Assembly: GCA_937915485.1 (NCBI GenBank)
Contig: CALGII010000155.1
Coordinates: forward strand, 1 to 9,234
Direction of reading: 5' to 3'
DNA: 9,234 bases
Origin: an uncultured Ignavibacteriota bacterium
Lineage (GTDB): Bacteria; Bacteroidota; Ignavibacteria; Tepidaquicellales; Tepidaquicellaceae
Shown here piece by piece: positions 1-6,441 of this stretch (position 1 is its first letter; every line of letters begins with the position of its first letter). The position numbers and the translations under genes were made by a program. The notes under the pieces are model-generated. The model searched no databases. It was not told the origin of the DNA and saw only the letters and a program-made list of their open reading frames with translations.

Positions 1-55
1 CTAACTCCTAACTCCTAACTCCTAACTCCTAACTCCTAACTCCTAACTCCTAACT
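1..55. repeat. Heptanucleotide tandem repeat (CTAACTC)n
   Basis: Seven perfect head-to-tail copies of CTAACTC fill 1-49, and an eighth copy matching 6 of 7 bases ends at 55. The array begins at the first base of the window, so it may extend further left. It lies 7 bp beyond the stop codon of the adenine deaminase gene. The unit length is not a multiple of three, and copies are directly adjacent with no spacers, so it is neither a coding repeat nor a CRISPR array. Such arrays usually change copy number by replication slippage. No function can be read from it. Confidence 0.95.
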
Positions 56-62
56 ACTGCTC

Positions 63-1691
63 TCAAACAAACAAATCCACGAATTGAAACTTCACTCCGT
101 CGAACAATCCTGCATCGCCGAGTTTCAACGCGGGAATTACGAGCAGAGCCATAAATGACAGAGTCATATATGGGGAATGCAAGCCGCATCCGATTTTCGC
201 CGGCAGTTTGTTCATCGCCGAATATTTTTCCGCGACCTTGAAGCCGTCGTCCGCGGACATTATTCCGGCTACGGGCAGCGGAAGAACTTCCGCCCTGCCG
301 TCTATGACAATCGATATTCCGCCTTTGTTTTCGATTATAGCGTTAACGGCTTTGCACAAACTTTCATCATCCGCGCCGATGGCAATTATATTGTGCGAAT
401 CGTGCCCTACGCAGGAGGCAATCGCGCCTGTCTTCAACCCGAAATTCTTAATGAATCCTATCGCAGGTTTCTTTTCTCTGTACCTGTCGATTACGGTCAT
501 CTTGATTACGTCGTTTTCCGTGTTCGAAACAATTTTTCCGTCAACAACCTTCGGCTCGAGAATTAGTTCATTTGTTATCAACTGTCCTTCGAGCGCCTCT
601 ATTACGCGAATCTTTCCGCCCTTGTATTCGACTTCGAAATCTTCTTTCTTCTTTGCGTTTATGTTGAAGTTGTTTACGATTTCTGCTTTTACGGATTCAA
701 TCAGCGTCTTGCCGTCTTTTGCAACCAACTTACCCCCGATGTAAGTTTCAAGCGCGTTAAAATTCTTTAAATCATCCACTACAATGAAGTCCGCAGGGTC
801 TCCCTTTTTCAGCAGACCGATTTCGAGTTTGTAATGCTCGACGGGATTTATGCAGGCGATTTGCAGCACGTCGTACAAATCATAACCGAGTTCAACCGAA
901 CGTCTTACAAGCGCGTTGATGTGGCTTTCGACAAGGTCGTCGGGATGCTTGTCGTCGCTGCAGAACATTATCATATCCTTATTGCTTTTTATCAAAGTGT
1001 GAAGCGCGTCAAAGTTCTTCGCCGCGGAGCCTTCGCGTATGAGGACTTTCATCCCGTAAGAAATTTTTTCAAGCGCTTCCTCTATCGTGAAGCATTCGTG
1101 GTCGGTTGTTATTCCCGCGTTGACATATTTCCTCGCGTCATCGCCCTTCAGGCCGGGGGCGTGTCCGTCAACGGGTTTTCCGTGCTTCTTCGCAGATTCA
1201 ATTTTCGCGATAACTTCGGGCACGCTGAAAAGCACGCCCGGGAAATTCATCATTTCACTCAGGTATTTCAAACCGTATTTATCAAAAAGGAAATCGATGT
1301 CTTTCGCTTCAAGTCTCGCTCCAGACGATTCAAAATCGGTCGCGGGAACGCAGGACGGAGCGCCGAAATAAAACTTGAACGGAACCCGGCTGCCGTTTTC
1401 TATCATATACTTCACGCCTTCTATACCGAGCACGTTGGCAATCTCGTGCGGGTCGGACACGGTCGCAACCGTGCCGTGCCTTACGGCAAGCCGCGCGAAC
1501 TCTGATGGAATCAGCATTGAACTCTCGATGTGAATATGAGCGTCGGTGAAACCGGGCATTATAAAATTACTGTAGTTCCCGCCGTCTACCTTTATTTCAA
1601 TTATAATCCCGTTCTCTACGTGAACAGTGCCGGGAAATATTTTTCTTCCCTTTATATCGGCAATGTTGCCTGAAATTTTGAAATTATTCAT
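63..1691 (-). CDS. ade: Adenine deaminase (EC 3.5.4.2)
   Basis: Converts adenine to hypoxanthine and ammonia in the cytoplasm, feeding purine salvage; the family belongs to the metal-dependent amidohydrolase superfamily. The 542 residues match the usual family length of about 540-600. Visible signatures in order: the metal-binding HxH in DAHIHIESS (H52, H54), the family hallmark DPHEIANV (80-87), DGHAPGL (175-181), DHECFT (197-202), FCSDDKHPDDL (243-253) carrying the expected catalytic and metal Asp, the amidohydrolase closing strand DPADFIVVDD (298-307), and the C-terminal adenine-deaminase domain with GHDSHNI (429-435) and LPLPVAGIMS (470-479). Every motif is intact, so it should be active. 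The start ATG has no Shine-Dalgarno; its leader is A/T-rich. It lies 9 bp behind the TauE/SafE-like gene on the same strand, so cotranscription from upstream is likely. The stop is TGA. Function is well supported by motifs. Confidence 0.96.
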   Translation of the reverse strand: MNNFKISGNIADIKGRKIFPGTVHVENGIIIEIKVDGGNYSNFIMPGFTDAHIHIESSMLIPSEFARLAVRHGTVATVSDPHEIANVLGIEGVKYMIENGSRVPFKFYFGAPSCVPATDFESSGARLEAKDIDFLFDKYGLKYLSEMMNFPGVLFSVPEVIAKIESAKKHGKPVDGHAPGLKGDDARKYVNAGITTDHECFTIEEALEKISYGMKVLIREGSAAKNFDALHTLIKSNKDMIMFCSDDKHPDDLVESHINALVRRSVELGYDLYDVLQIACINPVEHYKLEIGLLKKGDPADFIVVDDLKNFNALETYIGGKLVAKDGKTLIESVKAEIVNNFNINAKKKEDFEVEYKGGKIRVIEALEGQLITNELILEPKVVDGKIVSNTENDVIKMTVIDRYREKKPAIGFIKNFGLKTGAIASCVGHDSHNIIAIGADDESLCKAVNAIIENKGGISIVIDGRAEVLPLPVAGIMSADDGFKVAEKYSAMNKLPAKIGCGLHSPYMTLSFMALLVIPALKLGDAGLFDGVKFQFVDLFV

Positions 1692-1700
1692 AAGTGTAAT

Positions 1701-2432
1701 TTATTTACAGCAGTCTTTTTTTTCTTTTGTCCCGTCTGTACCTGAATTCATCTGCATCATTTTATCCGTTTTCGGACTAATGTACATTATACCGAGGTTC
1801 ATGCCGCGGAGTATGAAAACAATCGCGAGCAGTACTGCCAGTACGGGAATGATTTTTGTGAGTTTCCGTCTAAGACCGATGCTGACGAAATTACCCGCAA
1901 TCGAAGTTGCAAGCATTACGGGTATGGTGCCGAAACCGAACAATGCCATGTATAGCGCGCCGGACAGCGTATCCCCGGCGGTAAGGGCTCCCGCAATTCC
2001 AACGTAAACAAACCCGCAGGGAAGAAGTCCGTTCACGATACCGATGAAAAGCATTGATGACAAAGAGCCTTTCTTAAACAGGTCTGCGAACGCGTTTTTA
2101 ATTTTTGAAGTAACGGCGCCGAATGGAAGCGAACCTAAAAATTTCGTTTTATATCTGTTCGGTAAGATAACAATCAGTATAATCACGATTCCGGATATTA
2201 TTGAAACCCATCTTTGCAGCCCCGCAACAGCCAGGTTCTTTCCAACCAATCCGAAAATCAATCCGAAGATGGAATAGGTTATTACTCTTCCGAAGTTATA
2301 ATATATTCTTCCGGCGTAAAACCTGAGACTTCGGAATTCACCCGCGGGAAGCGCAAGAGCAATTGGACCGCACATGCCGATGCAGTGCAAACTTCCGAGC
2401 AATCCGATTACAAATCCGGTAAATATTTCCAT
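1701..2432 (-). CDS. TauE/SafE-family (DsbD_2-like) integral membrane protein
   Basis: A 243-residue inner-membrane protein with about six predicted hydrophobic helices (roughly 2-28, 42-65, 69-92, 122-150, 155-180 and 190-212). It carries the paired cysteine motifs of the 'sulfite exporter TauE/SafE / cytochrome c biogenesis transmembrane region' group: LHCIGMCGP (C17, C21) near the N-terminus and GLLPCGFVY (C139) in the fourth helix, plus the conserved FGFGTIPVM (165-173). Relatives often sit beside cbb3 oxidase maturation or copper-handling genes, so electron or metal handling is as plausible as sulfite export; no such neighbour is visible here. The tail after the last helix holds MMQM and ends in a Cys-Cys pair (C241, C242), which might bind a soft metal (inference). 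It is the first gene of a probable operon with ade, 9 bp downstream. The ATG is preceded by an A/T-rich leader without a Shine-Dalgarno. Family is secure; substrate is unknown. Confidence 0.85.
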   Translation of the reverse strand: MEIFTGFVIGLLGSLHCIGMCGPIALALPAGEFRSLRFYAGRIYYNFGRVITYSIFGLIFGLVGKNLAVAGLQRWVSIISGIVIILIVILPNRYKTKFLGSLPFGAVTSKIKNAFADLFKKGSLSSMLFIGIVNGLLPCGFVYVGIAGALTAGDTLSGALYMALFGFGTIPVMLATSIAGNFVSIGLRRKLTKIIPVLAVLLAIVFILRGMNLGIMYISPKTDKMMQMNSGTDGTKEKKDCCK

Positions 2433-2455
2433 TCAATTTTAAAATTTTTAAAAGA

Positions 2456-2502
2456 TATTCCGTTTTACGAAAACAAGAAAACCAAAAATACGGAATAACC
2501 GT
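2456..2502. repeat. Inverted repeat in the 5' region of the TauE/SafE-like gene
   Basis: TATTCCGT at 2456-2463 is the exact reverse complement of ACGGAATA at 2490-2497. The right arm also belongs to a second short dyad, ACGG-N5-CCGT at 2490-2502, so two alternative pairings compete. The element lies 24-70 bp upstream of the start codon, where it would be in the mRNA leader or act as an operator. Function is unknown. Confidence 0.45.
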
Positions 2503-2529
2503 ACTGATTCATCGTTCCTTGGGTTAAAG

Positions 2530-2559
2530 TGAAAATACGGATTTAATACAACTCAACAA
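2530..2559 (-). promoter_or_regulatory. Candidate promoter for TauE/SafE-like gene and ade
   Basis: Read on the minus strand, TTGTTG (2554-2559) is followed after 16 bp by TATTTTCA (2530-2537), resembling the Bacteroidota form (TTG / TAnnTTTG). The predicted transcript would start near 2524 and carry a leader of about 90 nt including the inverted repeat at 2456-2502. This is a match by eye in an A/T-rich region and could be chance. Confidence 0.25.
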
Positions 2560-2588
2560 TTCTTAAACATTACCCGCAGGTATTTGAA

Positions 2589-2647
2589 ATTTCCGGCATC
2601 TAATAAAATGTGAAGCAGATTAATAATATTCATAACGATGCGGAAAT
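2589..2647. repeat. Imperfect inverted repeat
   Basis: ATTTCCGGCATC (2589-2600) pairs with GATGCGGAAAT (2637-2647) across 11 bp with a single bulged G. The enclosed 36 nt are A/T-rich. No T-tract follows, so it is not an obvious terminator. It is listed because several such dyads cluster in this gap. Confidence 0.35.
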
Positions 2648-2720
2648 ATCCGGCAGGATCAGTTCTTATGAAATCGAATTTAATTTAAATCAAACCTTTT
2701 TATCAGGAAATAATCAGGTA

Positions 2721-2732
2721 TTGAACGTTCAA
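2721..2732. repeat. Perfect 12-bp palindrome TTGAACGTTCAA
   Basis: The 12-mer equals its own reverse complement. It sits 15 bp before the larger hairpin at 2748-2843 and 7 bp before the ATG of the small 37-codon frame. By chance a 12-bp palindrome is expected about twice in a window this long (4^-6 per position), so only its non-coding position makes it notable. It could be a binding site for a dimeric regulator; it does not match an operator I can name. Confidence 0.4.
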
Positions 2733-2747
2733 AAAATAAATGATCCT

Positions 2748-2849
2748 CCTCCCGGACCTCATCCTTCCTGTGAAACTAATTATAGTTCTCGTGCGAATCG
2801 CAATGATGCAAAGAGAGTTTTTCCCGACAGAGGTCCGGGCAGGTTTTTT
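2748..2849 (+). other. Long-loop hairpin with T6 tail (terminator-like or structured RNA)
   Basis: CCCGGACCTC (2751-2760) is the exact reverse complement of GAGGTCCGGG (2830-2839). Three further pairs (CCT 2748-2750 with AGG 2841-2843) extend the stem past one bulged C, and the stem is followed at once by six T residues (2844-2849). This is intrinsic-terminator-like on the plus strand, but the loop of 69 nt is far longer than usual, suggesting a folded domain closed by a terminal stem. Similar geometry occurs in leader RNAs, attenuators and small RNAs. The sequence does not match RNase P RNA, SRP RNA or tmRNA cores as I know them. It lies about 150 bp upstream of the Spy-like gene on the same strand. 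Identity is unknown. Confidence 0.4.
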
Positions 2850-2949
2850 GTGAAGGCGATGTCAACCGATTGCAGATTATTTAGAAGTTTCTCCGAAAAA
2901 TCCGTGACGTTTGGAAAGATCAGTAACGCTTTATATTTACCCCTTGAAG

Positions 2950-2973
2950 ACTCCCGGCGCTTTGACCGGGAGT
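2950..2973 (+). repeat. Perfect 8-bp hairpin/dyad ahead of the Spy-like gene
   Basis: ACTCCCGG (2950-2957) and CCGGGAGT (2966-2973) form a perfect stem with an 8-nt loop; one G-U and one A-U pair can extend it. The following bases (TTTGTATAAAT) are only moderately T-rich, so termination is possible but weak. The loop and right arm overlap the candidate -35 box of the next gene (2962-2967), so it could equally be an operator. Confidence 0.5.
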
Positions 2974-2990
2974 TTGTATAAATACAATTT
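2961..2990 (+). promoter_or_regulatory. Candidate promoter for the Spy-like gene
   Basis: TTGACC (2962-2967) matches five of six bases of a sigma-70 -35 box, and TACAAT (2983-2988) five of six of a -10 box, but the 15-bp spacer is short. Read in Bacteroidota style, TTTG (2961-2964) precedes TACAATTT (2983-2990) by 18 bp. Transcription would start only about 10 nt before the ATG at 3003. Match by eye only. Confidence 0.3.
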
Positions 2991-3002
2991 TAAAATATTA
3001 AA

Positions 3003-3404
3003 ATGAAAATAAAAATCGTCTTAATGGTCTTTATGGTTCTCGCCTCCATAAGTTTTGCATATTCTCAGGACAACAGACCTCCGATGAAGCGGGATGACCA
3101 GCCTAAACGCTCTCCCGAGGAAATGCTTAAACAGGAAATGAAAATGCTGACAGAGCAACTCGAACTTACGGAGTCGCAGATACCGTTCGTGAAAAAAATT
3201 CTCGAAGATTCGTTCAGGAAAGTTCAAAGCGGATTCGATAAGGGTTCGAGAGACATCGAAGAGATTAATAAATTAATGGAGGAACGCGATAATAACCTTA
3301 AACTTGTTCTGACAGACGAGCAGTTCAGCAAATATAAAAGCATTAAATCGGACGAAAAAATAAAAATGAAACACGAAGGTCCTCCGCGCGGCAAGGATAA
3401 CTGA
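3003..3404 (+). CDS. Spy/CpxP-like periplasmic protein (LTxxQ motifs)
   Basis: A 133-residue exported protein. A signal peptide is clear: Lys-rich start, hydrophobic run 5-18 and a likely cleavage site around residues 19-22 (SFAYSQ). The mature part is highly charged, mainly helical and Met-rich, with the two LTxxQ signatures of the family, LTESQ at 55-59 and LTDEQ at 103-107, spaced as in Spy and CpxP. Family members are ATP-independent periplasmic chaperones or metal-stress sensors; which one applies here is unknown. A Pro/Arg/Lys-rich tail (126-133) ends the protein. No CpxRA or metal-efflux gene is visible next to it. Upstream lie a hairpin overlapping the candidate promoter and a structured region, suggesting regulated expression (inference). 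The ATG has an A/T-rich leader without Shine-Dalgarno. Transcription ends at the bidirectional terminator at 3492-3523. Confidence 0.85.
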   Translation: MKIKIVLMVFMVLASISFAYSQDNRPPMKRDDQPKRSPEEMLKQEMKMLTEQLELTESQIPFVKKILEDSFRKVQSGFDKGSRDIEEINKLMEERDNNLKLVLTDEQFSKYKSIKSDEKIKMKHEGPPRGKDN

Positions 3405-3491
3405 TTCCGGCGTTCTTGCACGGCGAATTATTTTAAACGACGGGAATTTATTAATAGAACCGCAGAATTCTTCCTCATTGTTCTGTGAAAA

Positions 3492-3523
3492 AAAACCGCT
3501 TCGAATATAACCGAAGCGGTTTT
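3492..3523. terminator. Bidirectional intrinsic terminator
   Basis: AAAACCGCTTCG (3492-3503) and CGAAGCGGTTTT (3512-3523) form a perfect 12-bp stem with an 8-nt loop. The A-tract on the left (8 A, 3488-3495) and T-tract on the right give a U-run after the stem in both directions. It sits between the convergent Spy-like gene (ends 3404) and the secreted-protein gene (ends 3547), so it serves both. Confidence 0.92.
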
Positions 3524-3546
3524 GAATTTATACTAAACCGGTCTCG

Positions 3547-6411
3547 CTATTTTATTAGCATCATTCTTCTTGTCGAAACAAAATCGCCCGCCGTCAATTT
3601 ATAAAAATAAACTCCTGACGCCAGACCGCTTCCGTCGAAGTCTACGATATACGAACCGGGTGATAATTTATTGTTTACAAGCACTGCCACTTCTTTTCCG
3701 AGAATATCATAAACTTTGAGAGTGATTATGCCGTTTGCGCTGTTCATTTTTTCATTAACCGGAATATCAAATTTTATTTTCGTGACGGGATTGAATGGAT
3801 TCGGAAAATTCTGGCTCAAAGAAAAATTATTCGGGATTGCCGTGCCTTCATTCCGGATTCCGATTATAGAGTTAAAAATAAAAGTAATGTTCGGTCTGTT
3901 AGTCTGTCCCGAGCCCGAGTTCAGGTTTGTGCATCCGCTGCCGCCTGACAGGTCCTGATACTGATGCCAGGTCATTCCGTTCATCGCTGTCGCGGCAACC
4001 GCTGAATTTGTATAGGTCGTGCTGTTGTCGTAGCAAATCTCAACCAATATGTTGCTCGTCCCATCCCAATGGAAATAAGGACTCTGCACGAAGAAATACT
4101 GCCACCCCGTATTGGGGATCGAGTAATTACCCGTCCAGACGGTTGTCCATCCGGAATTCACGAATCCCGTCAGCGAGTTTAAATTCGTTAACTGCATTTT
4201 AACGGTTAATCCGTTCATTACCTGAGGCGATGCGTTCAAAACGTTATATCCTACATACATTATTCTCGCCGGCGCATTTCCCCAAATCGCCGATATTTCC
4301 GATGCGGTGTATAACATATCGGTTCTCGAATCCATATAGAAAGTTCTGAACGGATATGATGCAGTAAGGCTGCCCGAACCGAGTCTTATTTCCGCCTGTG
4401 AACTTACTCGGAAATGATAAATCTGAGTCGAATCTTTGTTGTGATTTGAAGAATTATCCGACGAAATAATTCTGTAATATATTGAATCGTTGGGCGATAT
4501 CTGCGACGTGCTCGAGTTAAATGCCGCCCTGTAATGGTCTCCCGTAATGTTGTTGAGTCTAAACTGCTTCGTGTTTGAAGGATTATTATTGGTGTACCAT
4601 CTTACCCAGACGGAATCAATTCCTTTGTTGTCGCTTACATACGCATTAATAGTGTCCGGCCAGTGAACCCAATCGGAATAACCAAGAGGATAATGAACGA
4701 TGACGGGTTTCGTATTGTCAGGTCCCGCCTGAAATGTAAACTTATTTGCAGGCGCATTTATCGGCAGAGTGGATACTCTTCCGCTAACGTCTTTCGTCTT
4801 TATGTAATAATTATATATCGCTGTACTTGAGTTTCCCGGAATTGCAGCCGACCAATTGTTTCCGGAATTTGTCATTGTAATACTGTCAGTAATAGAACCG
4901 CGTCCCCAGAAAACCTTTGTCTCGCCGGAAGCGAGCGTGCTGCCGAATGTGTATATGACCGCATTGACATTGTAAGGTCCAGTTAGAACTTCTGTATCCT
5001 TTAAAGGTGTGTGAACTATATACGGTACGAGTGTAACGCGGGCCGTATAAATCTGGGCAACTCCGTTTCTGCTGTCTGTCCATACAGGATACAAAACGTC
5101 ATTCGCCGCGGTCAGTCCTATATAATCCGAATAGTATCCGTCGGCGTAACCGTTCAAAGGCGCAATCCTCTGCGGGTGGTCGCTGACCTTTATGTTCGTG
5201 AATGAGCCGCCGTGGTCGGATGAAACCGCCGCGAAAACGTCGCACGAATCGGACTGGTATGTATCGCGGTTATCGTAAAATACGACAGATACTTTCCCGT
5301 TCGTGTTGTCAACAGCCGTCCACGGCTGGAACTGATTCTTTCCGTTGTTCTGCGCGTCGTTGTTTATTCTGATTGCGCTGCTCCAGGTCGAGCCGCCGTT
5401 TGCAGAGTAACTGAAGCATATATCGGCATCAGAACCCGCGGGAGCGAGATTTCTCTGCGCCCAGCATAAATAAAGCGTTCCGTCGAATGCCCCGCCTGAC
5501 CGGTCAATCGCAAGCGACGGGAATGAATTTACTCTTACACCGGTCGGCTGCAAATATCCTCTTATTCCGCTAATCGTGAGCGGGTACGCCGGCGCGCTCC
5601 AGGTCGCGCCTCCGTCCGTCGATTTTGAAAAACCTATTTTGTCCTCAATGTTTGAGTTGGAAATATTCGGGGTCGCCCACACGCAGTAAACTGTTCCTGA
5701 CGTTGATACAACAACCTTTGCGCCCTGTTCGTAATGATTCGCGAGTGGGGAGCCGATGTTCTGCGGCGAAGTATAAGTGTTCCCTCCGTCAGTCGAATAT
5801 GAAAGAACAACTCTCGGCTGTGAAACGCTGAAGTTGCTCCAAACAACGTAAATCCTTCCGTAATAAGGACTTGTTGGATTATTGTCCGTCGCGATAGAAT
5901 TCATATCATATGATGAACCTGAAGGGACTATAATCCTTCCGTTCCAGACTGCTCCCGAATTCGTTGAACGATCGGTTACAATATAGTCGTCGAAGTAATT
6001 GTACAGAATCGCGGCGTTTGAATATGCGACGTAAGGATTCGTAGAGTAATAAACGGAACCGGGAATGATGTCTCCTCCGTACCAGTTGGCGCCTGAATTG
6101 AGCGAGTAGTAATAACCCATGCCGTAATCCGTGTTTGCGCCTATGAATAAATTGTTAGGATTTGCAGGCGACAGGGCAATCGAAGGCTCCGTCTGATTAA
6201 AGACACTCGTAAATACTCTTACGTTCGGATATTGAGTAACGGCATAAGCGCCTGACTCCGTGTAACCTTTGTTATTATTTACCTGTGTGATAGGGCTGCC
6301 GGTATTTCCGGACGGGTAGTAATCACGCGGCTTTACGGTCATTCGCTCCTGCGCGAATGCACCCGTAAAAATAAGCAGCGAAACGGCGATTATGAATTTC
6401 CTATATCTCAT
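3547..6411 (-). CDS. T9SS-secreted Asp-box propeller protein with Ig-like domains and type-A sorting domain
   Basis: A 954-residue exported protein. Residues 1-21 are a signal peptide (MRYRK, hydrophobic core, GAFA-Q). Residues about 60-460 look like a sialidase-fold beta-propeller: six Asp-box or degenerate Asp-box motifs occur at 103-110, 149-156, 206-213 (STDGGNTY), 264-271 (STDGGATW), 336-343 (SANGGSTW) and 397-404. I see no FRIP/RIP motif, so sialidase activity is doubtful. Two Ig/Fn3-like segments follow (about 460-562 and 566-670). Residues about 674-847 form a separate domain with IRLGSGS at its start, a conserved-looking MDSRTDMLYTASEI stretch and two Cys (793, 827); I cannot name it. 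Residues 862-954 are a type-A T9SS sorting domain: NFPNPFNPVTKIKF, LKVYDILGKEVAVLV, SGVYFYKL and a Lys-ending terminus. The protein is therefore expected to cross the outer membrane and be anchored or released. Its role is unknown. It lies 73 bp behind yjbQ on the same strand, with its own promoter candidate in the gap. Confidence 0.9.
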   Translation of the reverse strand: MRYRKFIIAVSLLIFTGAFAQERMTVKPRDYYPSGNTGSPITQVNNNKGYTESGAYAVTQYPNVRVFTSVFNQTEPSIALSPANPNNLFIGANTDYGMGYYYSLNSGANWYGGDIIPGSVYYSTNPYVAYSNAAILYNYFDDYIVTDRSTNSGAVWNGRIIVPSGSSYDMNSIATDNNPTSPYYGRIYVVWSNFSVSQPRVVLSYSTDGGNTYTSPQNIGSPLANHYEQGAKVVVSTSGTVYCVWATPNISNSNIEDKIGFSKSTDGGATWSAPAYPLTISGIRGYLQPTGVRVNSFPSLAIDRSGGAFDGTLYLCWAQRNLAPAGSDADICFSYSANGGSTWSSAIRINNDAQNNGKNQFQPWTAVDNTNGKVSVVFYDNRDTYQSDSCDVFAAVSSDHGGSFTNIKVSDHPQRIAPLNGYADGYYSDYIGLTAANDVLYPVWTDSRNGVAQIYTARVTLVPYIVHTPLKDTEVLTGPYNVNAVIYTFGSTLASGETKVFWGRGSITDSITMTNSGNNWSAAIPGNSSTAIYNYYIKTKDVSGRVSTLPINAPANKFTFQAGPDNTKPVIVHYPLGYSDWVHWPDTINAYVSDNKGIDSVWVRWYTNNNPSNTKQFRLNNITGDHYRAAFNSSTSQISPNDSIYYRIISSDNSSNHNKDSTQIYHFRVSSQAEIRLGSGSLTASYPFRTFYMDSRTDMLYTASEISAIWGNAPARIMYVGYNVLNASPQVMNGLTVKMQLTNLNSLTGFVNSGWTTVWTGNYSIPNTGWQYFFVQSPYFHWDGTSNILVEICYDNSTTYTNSAVAATAMNGMTWHQYQDLSGGSGCTNLNSGSGQTNRPNITFIFNSIIGIRNEGTAIPNNFSLSQNFPNPFNPVTKIKFDIPVNEKMNSANGIITLKVYDILGKEVAVLVNNKLSPGSYIVDFDGSGLASGVYFYKLTAGDFVSTRRMMLIK

Positions 6412-6441
6412 TTCAGGTAAAATAATTAAATAACAATTTAA

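Larger units (their letters stand above)
2433..3002. other. 570-bp gap between divergent genes, rich in inverted repeats
   Basis: The gap separates the minus-strand TauE/SafE-like gene from the plus-strand Spy-like gene. It holds no protein I recognise. Two open frames exist: a GTG-started frame at 2610-2981 (123 codons, no hydrophobic core or motif) and an ATG-started frame at 2740-2853 (37 codons, Ile/Leu/Val-rich); neither is supported as a gene. Both ends carry the same 12-mer, CAATTTTAAAAT (2434-2445 and 2985-2996), next to the start codon of the flanking gene. Inverted repeats are frequent: 2456-2497, 2589-2647, 2721-2732, 2748-2843 and 2950-2973. The strongest are listed separately. 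The region may contain a structured leader or small RNA, but this is inference. Confidence 0.7.

Noticed and set aside
1..55. CRISPR array
   Set aside because: The 7-bp units are directly adjacent with no spacers, and no cas gene is present.
208..1505. Long plus-strand open frames opposite adenine deaminase
   Set aside because: They are antisense to a gene with complete family motifs; the translations are low in recognisable features and reflect the codon bias of the real gene.
2721..2732. LexA-type SOS box
   Set aside because: TTGAACGTTCAA is palindromic but lacks the CTG-N10-CAG or GAAC-N4-GTTC pattern, and no SOS gene is adjacent.
2830..2849. Resemblance of GAGGTCCGGGCAGG to RNase P RNA or SRP RNA cores
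   Set aside because: RNase P CR-I needs GAGGAAAGTCC and SRP RNA needs GTCAGGTCCGGAAGG; neither is present and the surrounding helices do not fit.
2610..2981. GTG-started open frame of 123 codons in the gap
   Set aside because: The product has no signal peptide, hydrophobic core, repeat or recognisable motif, it begins with GTG and no ribosome site, and it runs through two hairpins including the likely promoter of the next gene. Probably a chance open frame.
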